From contig CAVUVQ010000050.1 of NCBI GenBank assembly GCA_963744875.1, positions 92,045 through 156,044 of the forward strand: DNA of 64,000 nt, written 5' to 3'. Every line of letters starts with the position of its first letter. The stretch's first letter is position 1. Both the position numbers and the translations under genes were made by a program. This document shows, in pieces, positions 37,612 through 45,713 of this stretch. Source of the stretch: JACDAE01 sp963744875. Lineage in GTDB: Bacteria; Chloroflexota; Ktedonobacteria; Ktedonobacterales; Ktedonobacteraceae. The notes beneath the pieces are model-generated. The model searched no databases. It worked only from the letters and a program-made list of their open reading frames with translations, and had not been told where the DNA came from.

Positions 37612-37859
37612 ATAACCCTCCTTTTTTCTAAAAAACGTCCTATTTCCAGTAGGTCTTTCCAGTGAATGACACGTCCCACATACAAAGTTGGTTACAATGA
37701 ATTCCATAATATTCTCCTTTTGAGCAGGAAATAGGCATAGTTAACCCCATATATAACATCTACTACAAAATAGTTGTGCTTGCATAAAACGAAGAGAGAG
37801 GTATATGATGAACTGGAAATCTATGGAATTCTTCTACTCAACAAAAGGAGCGTGACGCC

Positions 37860-38324
37860 ATGGCAGGTTTTCATCTAGACGATATGATGATAGAACATAA
37901 ACCTGTTTTTATTCCTTACATAATGATCATCGAAAGCGATGCTGAACTAAGCACTATGCTTCAGCAAACATTGAAACAAGAATTGAAAATCGGGACTATT
38001 TTCGCTCGAACGATGGGTGACGCGCTCAATATTACGCAAGCACTCTGTCCTGCCCTATTCCTGATCAATCAGCATTTAATTGGTGGCGATGGCTTGATGC
38101 TCTCTGACATACTTCGTCAGAATATCCTGCTCGCCTCTGTCCCTATACTACTTTTAACGACCGATCTTCCTACCACTCAGAAACCTGCCCAGGAACGTGG
38201 CATTACCTGTCTTCCTATTCCTGATGAGCTTGACGATCTTCTTTCCGTCATCAAAAATCACCTATCAGTTTCTGCTCTTCCCGAAGAAAGGCAAAAAACA
38301 AAGACTGAGTTCGCTCAGGGTTGA
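37860..38324 (+). CDS. Degenerate receiver-like protein
   Basis: 154 residues with the predicted receiver alternation (YIMIIESDAELSTMLQQTL, ALFLINQHLIGGDGLML, VPILLLTTDLPTT, ITCLPIPDELDDLL). At the phospho-acceptor site, where receivers read FLLDYYLP, this one has FLINQHL (Asn for Asp), and the switch Lys-Pro is Ile-Pro. It probably cannot be phosphorylated and may act as a pseudo-receiver. It is followed 13 bases later by the DinB-like gene at 38338, so they form a pair. AAAGGAGCG precedes the ATG. Confidence 0.7.
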   Translation: MAGFHLDDMMIEHKPVFIPYIMIIESDAELSTMLQQTLKQELKIGTIFARTMGDALNITQALCPALFLINQHLIGGDGLMLSDILRQNILLASVPILLLTTDLPTTQKPAQERGITCLPIPDELDDLLSVIKNHLSVSALPEERQKTKTEFAQG

Positions 38325-38337
38325 TAAGGAATAAAAA

Positions 38338-38877
38338 ATGAGACAGGAAGCAAGTTACATCGCAGACGAGTTTGAAATAATTGGACGCCAGATTATAGCT
38401 CAGTGTGAGGATTTACCAGAATATATTCTCCATTGGCCGCCTCCTTTTCCTAAAGGATGCTCATTATTCACGCTCGCCCTGGAAGCAATTACAGTCATTG
38501 AGGAATGGATTATGCTTCCTATCGGTGGCACATCATTCTCAACGCTTCCATGTTCAAAAAAATCTAGCATGGATACCTTTGCTCATCTACAGGCAGGCTA
38601 CATACAATGGATACAAGAGATCCATAGACTTCTAGATATCCTACCTAACTCCTTACTGGACTGTTACATTGAACATGGATCGCTTCCAGAGAAAAGAAGA
38701 GCAGTGGACAAAAACGATGCACTCAGTATTCGTTCCTGCCTCTTGCACGCTCTGGTCCAGCTTGGCATTATAGCTGGTGAGATGCAGCTATTACATCAAC
38801 TTTTTGTAGATGGAAAAAGAACATTAGAGGAACTCACAGAGCATATTCATCTAGATGAATTCACACAACGTATATAG
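38338..38877 (+). CDS. DinB-superfamily-like helical protein
   Basis: 179 residues, mainly helical: IADEFEIIGRQIIAQCEDLP, then YILHWPPPFPKGCSLFTLAL and AITVIEEWIMLPIGGTS. The pattern of a short helix, a W-x-P segment and a helix with SLxTLALHA-type spacing resembles DinB/DUF664 bundles. The metal histidines are not all visible, so assignment is tentative. It follows the pseudo-receiver by 13 bases and ends 1 base before the converging receiver gene. Confidence 0.5.
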   Translation: MRQEASYIADEFEIIGRQIIAQCEDLPEYILHWPPPFPKGCSLFTLALEAITVIEEWIMLPIGGTSFSTLPCSKKSSMDTFAHLQAGYIQWIQEIHRLLDILPNSLLDCYIEHGSLPEKRRAVDKNDALSIRSCLLHALVQLGIIAGEMQLLHQLFVDGKRTLEELTEHIHLDEFTQRI

Positions 38878-38878
38878 G

Positions 38879-39289
38879 TCAACCCTCGGAAGGTGAGGAT
38901 GGGGGTGGAAGCATCTGATATACGGCCTGTAGGATCTCATCTTTTTCCATGGGGGCAAACAGAAGAAGAATATTTTTGCGCCTGAAATATTCTTCTTTGT
39001 CAAGAAAGATATGTAATGGTGCCATACAAAGAATGAGGGGAATATGCGCTATCGCTTCCCTGAGCCTGATCATTTTAAGCAGTTGCCACTCTTCGGGCCT
39101 CCCCTCGCGCTCAAAATCGAGAATAACCAGGTCAGGTTGTAAGCGCTCAATGGTATGGATGCCTTCAAACGCATAGTTCGATAGCTCGACATCGTATCCT
39201 TGCTCGTCCAGAATATCATGAAAGAGGTTCAAAATATCAAGCGAGGCATTGATAACAAGAATAAGCGGTTCTTTTCTTTGTGTGTTCAT
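38879..39289 (-). CDS. Receiver-domain protein with altered active site
   Basis: About 136 residues, essentially one receiver: LILVINASLDILNLFHDILD, PDLVILDFEREGRPEEWQLL, IPLILCMAPLHIF and LLLFAPMEKDEILQAV. The phospho-acceptor Asp is kept in VILDFE, but the acidic pair at the first strand is Asn-Ala and the switch Lys is replaced (FAPM). Phosphorylation chemistry may be altered. The ATG at 39289 follows AAAAAGGAT at normal spacing. It is convergent with the pair at 37860-38877. Confidence 0.75.
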   Translation of the reverse strand: MNTQRKEPLILVINASLDILNLFHDILDEQGYDVELSNYAFEGIHTIERLQPDLVILDFEREGRPEEWQLLKMIRLREAIAHIPLILCMAPLHIFLDKEEYFRRKNILLLFAPMEKDEILQAVYQMLPPPSSPSEG

Positions 39290-39674
39290 AGGTATCATCC
39301 TTTTTCAGTGTTTTCTGGTTCTTTACAAGAGAAAAGTACTGAAGATATGGTCGTTATATCTTTAGTACGTAGAAGGGAGCACGGAAGATACGGCAATGTT
39401 TTCCTACACCTCTATCTGGTTTCCGTCTTTCCTGAAGAAACATCGGTGAAGCAGGGCATCTCATACCATTTCCACTATTACCGACAAAAAATAGGTGTAT
39501 CCGGGACTGTGTTGATAGATGTACTATCTATGGATCTCATCAACGCAGTCTCTCCCCTATCACCTTTGTGAAACGTTTCCCGCTCAATCTACGTGTATGC
39601 AACAGTTTGCTCATCCTCTCGCAGACATAATGAGCATCTCTCTATTTACTCTTACGTTTAAAGAAGGATTGATC
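39290..39674. other. Intergenic region with no recognisable gene
   Basis: 385 bases between divergent genes. Open frames here are short and lack supported starts. It must carry promoters for both neighbours. I see no hairpin or repeat. Confidence 0.4.
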
Positions 39675-40874
39675 GTGAAGCGTACATATAGACACCATTG
39701 GAGATGGCTCCTGCCAATTCCGGCCTTTCTTGTGATCCTTTTCCTCTCCCACACACACGTTCAGGCCGATGGTGGGGCACCCAACCTGGCTTATGTGGCT
39801 GGAACCGCTCATGGTATCAGCACCATCGATATTAGCCAGCAAAAGATCGTAGATACCCTTCCGGTCAATAGCAGACCAGATACGATCCTGCTCAGCATCG
39901 ATGGACGACTTCTCTTCGTCACTCAGCCAGAAGCCAACAGGCTCACTGTGATCGCACCAAAGACAAAACAGACCGTCTGCACACAACAGATCGCTGGAAA
40001 TCCATCTTTACTTACGCTTGACCCCGGAACCGACATCCTCTATGTCGCAGGAAATGGCGCAGGGACGGTAACGGGCATTGATCCAACAACGTGCCATATT
40101 GTGCGCACACTCCACACACAAAGCGGAGTGTATGGATTGGCGGTCGCGACAATAGGAAGTGGCATCTCTGGCGGGAATGGAAATCAGATCTGGGTCGCTG
40201 GAACGCAAGGATTAACCATCTTCGATGGCAATGGCAATCAGCAGGCAACACTTCCCATACCCGGCAAGCCGCTTTACCTGTGCATTCCTTCCGGTCAGAC
40301 CGTGTACGTTGTAACACAACAGGGAAGCGTCGAGGCTGTAGATCTTGCATCACATCGCTTATTGCCGCCGTTGCTTACGGGAAGCCACTTCGGACCAATG
40401 GATTATAACGCGCTCACCGGACAGATCTATGTGCCCGACCTCGATAGACAACGCATCGACGTTCTTGCCCCTGTAAGTATTGGCAATACGCAGCCGGTCC
40501 ATCAGCCCGTACGCACAATTGCATTTGATGCGGCTCCCCAATCCATTGCGATCACCAGTGACGGACAATTCGGCTTTGTCGCATTGGAGAATGGAACGGT
40601 TGCCATGCTCGATCTTCCAGGCCGACAGATAATCAACACTTTTCACGTTGGTGGCTCACCGCGCTTCATCATCACCGGCCTCTATCCAACTCTCTTCAGC
40701 CTCACACCGCAGCAATCATCAGTTCTGACATGGCTGGCAAATGCTTCTCACTACCTCGCTATAGGAGCCATCGCAATTGTCACTCTTATCCTCATTTTTA
40801 TGCCTAAACCGCGCCGACCCGCAAAGTTGGAGCCTATGCCAGAGCAAGATAAAAAGAGCAATCGCAATGGATAA
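39675..40874 (+). CDS. Membrane-anchored YncE-like beta-propeller protein
   Basis: About 399 residues. It starts with GTG at 39675 behind AAGAAGGA. The next residues, KRTYRHHWRWLLPIPAFLVI and LFLSHTHVQADGG, are a signal peptide. The body has repeated blades such as NLAYVAGTAHGISTIDISQQ, KIVDTLPVNSRPDTILLSID and FGFVALENGTVAMLDLPG, typical of YncE/cytochrome d1-like propellers. A C-terminal helix YLAIGAIAIVTLILIFM anchors it, with a short basic cytoplasmic tail. Surface or periplasm-like location, ligand unknown. The next gene starts within its last codons. Confidence 0.8.
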   Translation: MKRTYRHHWRWLLPIPAFLVILFLSHTHVQADGGAPNLAYVAGTAHGISTIDISQQKIVDTLPVNSRPDTILLSIDGRLLFVTQPEANRLTVIAPKTKQTVCTQQIAGNPSLLTLDPGTDILYVAGNGAGTVTGIDPTTCHIVRTLHTQSGVYGLAVATIGSGISGGNGNQIWVAGTQGLTIFDGNGNQQATLPIPGKPLYLCIPSGQTVYVVTQQGSVEAVDLASHRLLPPLLTGSHFGPMDYNALTGQIYVPDLDRQRIDVLAPVSIGNTQPVHQPVRTIAFDAAPQSIAITSDGQFGFVALENGTVAMLDLPGRQIINTFHVGGSPRFIITGLYPTLFSLTPQQSSVLTWLANASHYLAIGAIAIVTLILIFMPKPRRPAKLEPMPEQDKKSNRNG

Positions 40875-41199
40875 AATAGCTGATGAGGAAAAGGTGCTCT
40901 CGATCAATCGCCTGCGTCCCCTGCTCGCAATCTGGTTCTTTGCTGGCATGCCCTTAAATATGTTGTTAAGCTGGCTCTATTTTTTCGTGGGTGGCCCCCT
41001 TCCAGGTGTACTCTTTCTGCTCTCCAGCCTGGTTTACCTGAGTGGTGGCCTATTAGGAACATTATGGAGCTTAGAAAGCTTACGAAAGCAGACATCAATA
41101 CGTTGGGATAGCCTGGGAGCTTTACTGGTGCTTATCGTAAGCGTCGGATTTCTTTATCTGGGAGTTCTTTTTGCACTCAATGGGCTACGACGACTTTGA
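40867..41199 (+). CDS. Small membrane protein, function unknown
   Basis: 110 residues with three hydrophobic segments (LLAIWFFAGMPLNMLLSWLYF, PGVLFLLSSLVYLSGGLLG and LLVLIVSVGFLYLGVLFAL). The start ATG at 40867 overlaps the end of the beta-propeller gene by eight bases, showing translational coupling. The two probably work together at the membrane. No named family recognised. Confidence 0.7.
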   Translation: MDKIADEEKVLSINRLRPLLAIWFFAGMPLNMLLSWLYFFVGGPLPGVLFLLSSLVYLSGGLLGTLWSLESLRKQTSIRWDSLGALLVLIVSVGFLYLGVLFALNGLRRL

Positions 41200-41270
41200 A
41201 CATTTTTTTGGTTGTCATGCAAAGAATACCCCTCCATAAATTGGCACACGCCATAATGCGTGCCAGAAAT

Positions 41271-41370
41271 GGTAGGGACTCGGTTCGACCGCGTCCGCGA
41301 TTTATCGATCATTCCGTGTGGGAAACGCACCAACCGATGAATCGCGGACGCGGTCGAACCGGGTCCCTAC
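41271..41370. repeat. GGTAGGGACC-family palindrome, copy 3
   Basis: Arms GGTAGGGACTCGGTTCGACC... and complement around a ~40-base loop that keeps GATTTATCGAT and ATCGATGAAT-like parts. The minus-strand DUF2243 gene reads into it and takes its stop codon from it at 41302. A small hairpin (GGCAC..GTGCC) lies just upstream at 41243-41265. Confidence 0.85.
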
Positions 41371-41892
41371 TTGATGCCGCCAGTAAAGGATACCGATAAT
41401 TAACACCACAAGTGCAAGCAGATCAAAGACGATCTCATAGGGAATATCATTGCGGCAAAAACCAAGGATCGTATCACTGCGACTGGCCGGCGTCAGGCAC
41501 ACCAGTTCGTTGACCTGGTGCAGATGGAGGATGGCGTGCTGAATAATACCATCATAGAGATTAAAGCCTCCCGCTCCAATGATGATGGCCGCGACGATCA
41601 ATTCGCGGAATGGTGAGATCCATGTGTCACGACCACGCCAGAGACGTAAGGCTCCCCATAACAACAAAAGCGTACTGAAGGCATGAAAGAGTCCATCGCT
41701 GAGAATACGTCCATGCTGATCAGTATTCCAGTAAAACGTATGCCACTGCAATAACTGATGAAGCAGCGTCTCATCCAGAAATGCCATGATGCCAACACCT
41801 AACAGGATGCCCGTCCAGAAAGCCGAGCGCACAGTCTTGCGTGACGCGACATCAATCTTTGCTGTCTGTGTATGTTCACCTTCTACCTTCAT
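41302..41892 (-). CDS. DUF2243 membrane protein with repeat-derived C-terminus
   Basis: About 196 residues. The DUF2243 core has FWTGILLGVGIMAFLDETLL, HQLLQWHTFYWNTDQHGR and SDGLFHAFSTLLLLWGALRL, with further helices near PYEIVFDLLALVVLIIGIL. The family is an uncharacterised four- to five-helix membrane protein. The ATG at 41892 sits behind a GAGGAG site. Upstream in-frame codons are unsupported. The last ~20 residues (QVGTRFDRVRDSSVGAF...) are encoded by the palindromic repeat at 41271-41370, so the native C-terminus was replaced. Confidence 0.82.
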   Translation of the reverse strand: MKVEGEHTQTAKIDVASRKTVRSAFWTGILLGVGIMAFLDETLLHQLLQWHTFYWNTDQHGRILSDGLFHAFSTLLLLWGALRLWRGRDTWISPFRELIVAAIIIGAGGFNLYDGIIQHAILHLHQVNELVCLTPASRSDTILGFCRNDIPYEIVFDLLALVVLIIGILYWRHQVGTRFDRVRDSSVGAFPTRNDR

Positions 41893-41979
41893 AATCTCCT
41901 CACTATTTGTTGCTACAAAATCACGACACGAAAGGAAATCGCGATAGTCAAACGTCATTGGACACCTTTTCTGGTGGAG

Positions 41980-42093
41980 CCCGGGTTTGTTCGCTCCGCT
42001 CACTGCACCCCTACATTGGCATGGGGAGTCGCCCTGGCAAAGGAAGTGATGATCCAATGTAGGGGTGCAGTGAGCGGAGCGAACAAACCCGGG
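41980..42093. repeat. Palindrome with perfect 40-base arms
   Basis: CCCGGGTTTGTTCGCTCCGC... (41980-42019) and its exact complement (42054-42093) enclose a 34-base loop. It differs in sequence from the GGTAGGGACC family. It lies upstream of the DUF2243 gene on the minus strand. Confidence 0.9.
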
Positions 42094-42166
42094 CCTTCCC
42101 GACAATCCGTTGCCTCAGCAAACCCATTGCCTTTGCCAAAAAATGTCCAATGATGTTTGACAGAGT

Positions 42167-42215
42167 GGTAGGGACCCGGTTCACCGCGTCCGCGATTTAT
42201 CGACCTGGCCCTACC
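42167..42215. repeat. Truncated GGTAGGGACC-family repeat
   Basis: The left arm and GATTTATCGACC loop are present, but the right arm is reduced to GGCCCTACC. It appears to be a shortened copy made by internal deletion. Confidence 0.7.
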
Positions 42216-42235
42216 CATAACGGATGCATCAATCA

Positions 42236-43405
42236 TCAAGGTTTGAACACGATGCGCAGGCACTCATCTTCTTTATGTTTGAAGGTTTCATATGCCTCGT
42301 GGGCATGCTCCAGATCCATGCGATGCGTCACCACTTCGGCTGGATCGATCTCTCCACGCGCAACCCGCTCTACCAGCATCGCCACGTAACGTTGAGCATG
42401 CATCTGCCCCATCCTGAAGGTCAAACCCTTATTAAACGCAACACCCAACGGAAACTTGTTGACATAACCACCATAGACACCCATGATGGAGACCGTGCCA
42501 CCTTTGCGGCAAGCCACAATAGCCTGACGCACGACATTGATACGGTCGGTCTCCAGGCGTAAGAACTGCTCAACTTTGTCATAGACTCCCATGAAGCTGG
42601 CTCCATGCGACTCCATGCCGACCGCATCAATACAGGCATCTGGTCCCATACCGCCTGTCATCTGCTTTAACTCTTCGACTACATCAGTTCCTTCATAGTT
42701 CAGCACCTCTGCATGCCCAAATGTTTGCGCCATGCGCAGGCGTTCGGGAAAACGATCGATGGCAATCACGCGCTCGGCTCCCAACATATAGGCGCTGCGC
42801 ATTGCAAACAGGCCTACCGCGCCTGCTCCCCAGACGGCCACCACATCGCCGGGACGGATCGAGCAGTTGTCTGCTCCCATATAGCCTGTGGGGAAGGCAT
42901 CAGATAGGAACAATGCCTGCTCATCGGTGACCCCATCGGGGATCTTGACCGGACCGATATCAGCAAAGGGAACACGGATATATTCGGCCTGGCTCCCTGC
43001 ATAGCCACCAAACAAATGCGAATATCCATAAATGGCCGCCGTGCTAAAACCAAATCCCGCTTCCATCATCGCAGCATTGGGGTTAGAATTGTCGCATAAT
43101 GACCAGAGGTTGTTGCGGCAGAAGTAACAACGCCCACACGAGATGACAGATGGCACGACGACACGATCTCCTATCCTGAGATTGGTGATCTCTTTGCCAA
43201 CCTCGACCACCTCGCCCATAAACTCGTGACCAAGAATATCGCCCTTTTCCATTGAAGGAATATAGCCATCATAGAGGTGCAGGTCAGAACCACAGATCGT
43301 GGTCGCTCCCACTTTTACGATGATATCGCGCGGATTTCTAAGCGTTGGATCCGGAACCGTTTCGGTACGGACATCATGGATACCACGCCAGCAGACTGCT
43401 TTCAT
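42236..43405 (-). CDS. Zinc-dependent alcohol dehydrogenase
   Basis: 389 residues of the medium-chain dehydrogenase family, close to glutathione-independent formaldehyde dehydrogenase types. Catalytic zinc ligands are Cys38 in TTICGSDLHLYDG and His60-Glu61 in GHEFMG. Structural zinc cysteines cluster in SCGRCYFCRNNLWSLC. The NAD(P) fold carries VWGAGAVGLFAM and VIAIDRFPERLRMA. The start at 43405 is supported by GGAAGGAGC, and a TTG two codons earlier is less likely. It is 25 bases downstream of the SRPBCC gene in a probable operon. Confidence 0.9.
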   Translation of the reverse strand: MKAVCWRGIHDVRTETVPDPTLRNPRDIIVKVGATTICGSDLHLYDGYIPSMEKGDILGHEFMGEVVEVGKEITNLRIGDRVVVPSVISCGRCYFCRNNLWSLCDNSNPNAAMMEAGFGFSTAAIYGYSHLFGGYAGSQAEYIRVPFADIGPVKIPDGVTDEQALFLSDAFPTGYMGADNCSIRPGDVVAVWGAGAVGLFAMRSAYMLGAERVIAIDRFPERLRMAQTFGHAEVLNYEGTDVVEELKQMTGGMGPDACIDAVGMESHGASFMGVYDKVEQFLRLETDRINVVRQAIVACRKGGTVSIMGVYGGYVNKFPLGVAFNKGLTFRMGQMHAQRYVAMLVERVARGEIDPAEVVTHRMDLEHAHEAYETFKHKEDECLRIVFKP

Positions 43406-43429
43406 GTACAAAGCTCCTTCCAGGCAGAT

Positions 43430-44236
43430 TTATTTTTTGCGTTTTTGTTTACTTAGATATTGGCCCTCGCCCACAGGCTGCTCGGAGAGTGTGGGGATCT
43501 CCCCTGCCTCCATCAGTTGTTTGAAACGGCGCAGGTTTTCGCGTACAAATTGTTCAGGAATACGACCGAGCAACTTTGCCAGGCTGACACCCGGCGCTCC
43601 AGCAGGTTGATAGTAGTAAATTTCAGAGATGACCGTCGTCCCTTTGGTATCGGGCGCGGGCACAAAGCGGACGCGACCCGCCTGACCGGCGAGAGGAACA
43701 CCACTAACGGCCTTCCAGGCAAGCGATTGATTGGGGAGATCCTCGGTAATCTCGGAGTCCCATTCGATATTTTGGCCCGTAGGCAACTGGGCAACCCAGT
43801 GAGAGGTCTTATCATCAAGCACCTGGACGGACTGGACCATCTGCATATATTGTGGTGCCATCTCTAGATCGCGCCAGAAGCGATAGAGATCTTCAGGCGT
43901 CCCCTCAATCGTCATTGCTCGTCGCACCGCAATGCCACTATTCCCAGGTAGAGCCTCAAGGGTTGCAGGGTGATCGGAAACAGTATTCACATCGAGAAAG
44001 CGATAGAGATAATCCTGACCCGTAATGCCGCGCCGAATCAGCTCGCCGCCAAGAGCTGCCAGCACGATGCCACGTACGCTAAAGCGTCTCAGCCCATACG
44101 TAACCAGGCTGCCACCTCCAATAACTGAGAGGAGGCGTTCTAACTGCCCGACATTGATGCGATCGGCCCGGCGGGGATCATGTCGGGCATCAGTCATATA
44201 TGTCGGCGTAGTGGATGTCGTTGGTGTTGATACCAT
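43430..44236 (-). CDS. SRPBCC (cyclase/dehydrase-like) protein with membrane-type N-terminus
   Basis: 268 residues. The N-terminal ~90 contain INVGQLERLLSVIGGGSLVT and FSVRGIVLAALGGELIRRG, the DUF2892-like hairpin. The rest is an SRPBCC domain (VRRAMTIEGTPEDLYRFWRD, MAPQYMQMVQSVQVLD, TTVISEIYYYQPAGAPG). Such proteins are frequently paired with the zinc alcohol dehydrogenase that follows here. AAGGAGC precedes the ATG. The ligand is unknown. Confidence 0.85.
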   Translation of the reverse strand: MVSTPTTSTTPTYMTDARHDPRRADRINVGQLERLLSVIGGGSLVTYGLRRFSVRGIVLAALGGELIRRGITGQDYLYRFLDVNTVSDHPATLEALPGNSGIAVRRAMTIEGTPEDLYRFWRDLEMAPQYMQMVQSVQVLDDKTSHWVAQLPTGQNIEWDSEITEDLPNQSLAWKAVSGVPLAGQAGRVRFVPAPDTKGTTVISEIYYYQPAGAPGVSLAKLLGRIPEQFVRENLRRFKQLMEAGEIPTLSEQPVGEGQYLSKQKRKK

Positions 44237-44347
44237 CTTTCTTGCTCCTTCAAAGCTTCCTGAACATACATTCTTGAGAAAAGTTGTATCTCAAACATTC
44301 AGTGGTGACTTCAAAAGTAGCACGTTTATGCAAAACAGAATGTAACT

Positions 44348-44596
44348 GTGCCAAAGGACGATATATCCTTGCAAATGCCTTACAAAATAGCCCCTCTTTC
44401 GTGTACTATTAGCACTATACGTAGCAAACAGGCGCACATCTCTGAAACGCTAGTCTCCTATGGGCAGTGGCTCTTCTGGATCGGTGGAATTGGTATACTC
44501 TCACTTATCGTGGGGATCATCCTCTTCTTTGTTGGTCAGAGAACGGTCAAAAAAGACGTGAGCGATGAGGAGATTATCGCACAGGTAACAACATAA
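44348..44596 (+). CDS. Small single-pass membrane protein (tentative)
   Basis: 82 residues from a GTG at 44348, or about 73 from the ATG at 44375. One membrane helix, QWLFWIGGIGILSLIVGIIL, is followed by a charged tail VKKDVSDEEIIAQ. No clear ribosome site precedes either start, so the boundary is uncertain. Family unknown. It ends 4 bases before a 36-base-arm palindrome. Confidence 0.4.
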   Translation: MPKDDISLQMPYKIAPLSCTISTIRSKQAHISETLVSYGQWLFWIGGIGILSLIVGIILFFVGQRTVKKDVSDEEIIAQVTT

Positions 44597-44599
44597 CAC

Positions 44600-44685
44600 G
44601 TAGAGGCCAGATTGATCGCGCCCACGGGTGTGTGATGTAATGAATGGTTTCACACACCCGTGGGCGCGATCAATCTGGCCTCTAC
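44600..44685. repeat. Palindrome with perfect 36-base arms
   Basis: GTAGAGGCCAGATTGATCGC... (44600-44635) is exactly complementary to 44650-44685. The loop is 14 bases and holds TGAATGG. The TetR gene's last codons and stop (44682-44684) lie in the right arm. It shares GATTGATCGCGCCC with 25217-25276. Confidence 0.9.
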
Positions 44686-45290
44686 CGTTCCAGTCCCGTA
44701 GCGAAAATATCCTCGAACATAGCCGCAATGCTCTGCGGCGTGTAGTTCCCAGCCGCCCGATACCATTGAGAGAGCGAATTGCACATACCAAGCAGGCCAA
44801 AGGCAACCATCTTCGCATCCATATCCGCCTTGAAAACACCCGCCCGCTGACCTTCCTCAATGATACGTTCAAAGTAGCGCTCGTAGACTTTTCTACGTAG
44901 TAATATCTCTTTCGCAAACGGACCCGTGAGATGATGTTGCTCACGGAAGAAGACCGTCATGGCTGGTGAGCGATCGGCTGCTACGGTCGTCTGATGCTCT
45001 ATGGCTCGTCGCAGCTTCTCTTGCGGAGCCGTATCAGCTTCGACGATGTGTCGCAACGGCTCTTCACTGACCGTTAAGACCGTCAGGTAGATCAGGCGCA
45101 GGATCTCTTCTTTGTTTTTGACATGATAGTAAAGCGCACCCTTCGTCGCCCCCAATACATCTGCGATATCTTCAAGACTGGTTGCTCCAAATCCCTTCTG
45201 GGCAAACAATCTGGCGGCGGCAGCCACAATCGCCTGTTGGGTGATACGTTCGCGCTTGACGGGCTTATTCGGGAATGCAGCGGGCGTCAT
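44682..45290 (-). CDS. TetR/AcrR-family repressor
   Basis: 202 residues. The DNA-binding helices are ITQQAIVAAAARLFAQKGFG and TSLEDIADVLGATKGALYYH, followed by a C-terminal ligand domain typical of TetR_C_33/PaaR- and FadR-like members (LLGMCNSLSQWYRAAGNYTP). It is divergent from the phenylacetate-type cluster beginning at 45714, which it probably represses, with an acyl-CoA likely as inducer. Inference rests on position. Its stop codon is supplied by the edge of the palindrome at 44600-44685. Confidence 0.88.
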   Translation of the reverse strand: MTPAAFPNKPVKRERITQQAIVAAAARLFAQKGFGATSLEDIADVLGATKGALYYHVKNKEEILRLIYLTVLTVSEEPLRHIVEADTAPQEKLRRAIEHQTTVAADRSPAMTVFFREQHHLTGPFAKEILLRRKVYERYFERIIEEGQRAGVFKADMDAKMVAFGLLGMCNSLSQWYRAAGNYTPQSIAAMFEDIFATGLER

Positions 45291-45354
45291 AAATGTGGCC
45301 CCTACGATCGCGTCCTTATCTTTGTGATCTTCGATTTTGGGTGCTCCATTTCAA

Positions 45355-45366
45355 CAAATATATTTG
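45355..45366. promoter_or_regulatory. Candidate TetR operator palindrome
   Basis: CAAATATATTTG is a perfect 12-base palindrome 65 bases upstream of the repressor gene, in the intergenic region shared with the aromatic cluster. It is a reasonable autoregulatory site, though unproven. Confidence 0.35.
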
Positions 45367-45443
45367 ATCATGTCCATATGATTTCTACCCATTGTTTAAA
45401 TTAATGGTAATCGTAAATTGGCGTTTTGTCAATAGGATAACCC

Positions 45444-45472
45444 TTGCTTTTTCTCTTTCCATAAGGTATAAA
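45444..45472 (+). promoter_or_regulatory. Candidate promoter for the aromatic cluster
   Basis: TTGCTT and TATAAA with 17-base spacing, about 240 bases before paaA. A palindromic repeat at 45571-45659 lies between it and the gene, so a later promoter is also possible. Confidence 0.35.
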
Positions 45473-45570
45473 CATACTAAGCGTTCAAAAACTCGTAGAT
45501 AAATGCAGGACGAGAACAGGATAGGAACATCAATTTGCATGCTCTAGATATCTACAAATGTTCGTAAAAC

Positions 45571-45659
45571 GGTAGGGACCCGATTGTATCGCGTCCGCCA
45601 TTCATGGGATAGGACCCTGGATCGATCAATCACGGACGCGATACAATCGGGTCCCTACC
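45571..45659. repeat. GGTAGGGACC-family palindrome, copy 4
   Basis: Arms GGTAGGGACCCGATTGTATC... and complement, loop with CCATTCATGG and GATCGATCAATCA. It is preceded by AAAAC. It lies in the leader of paaA, 54 bases before its start. Confidence 0.85.
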
Positions 45660-45713
45660 GTATTGGATACATAGCGGGTATATGCAGTTTTTTCATGACA
45701 TAAAGGAGAAATT

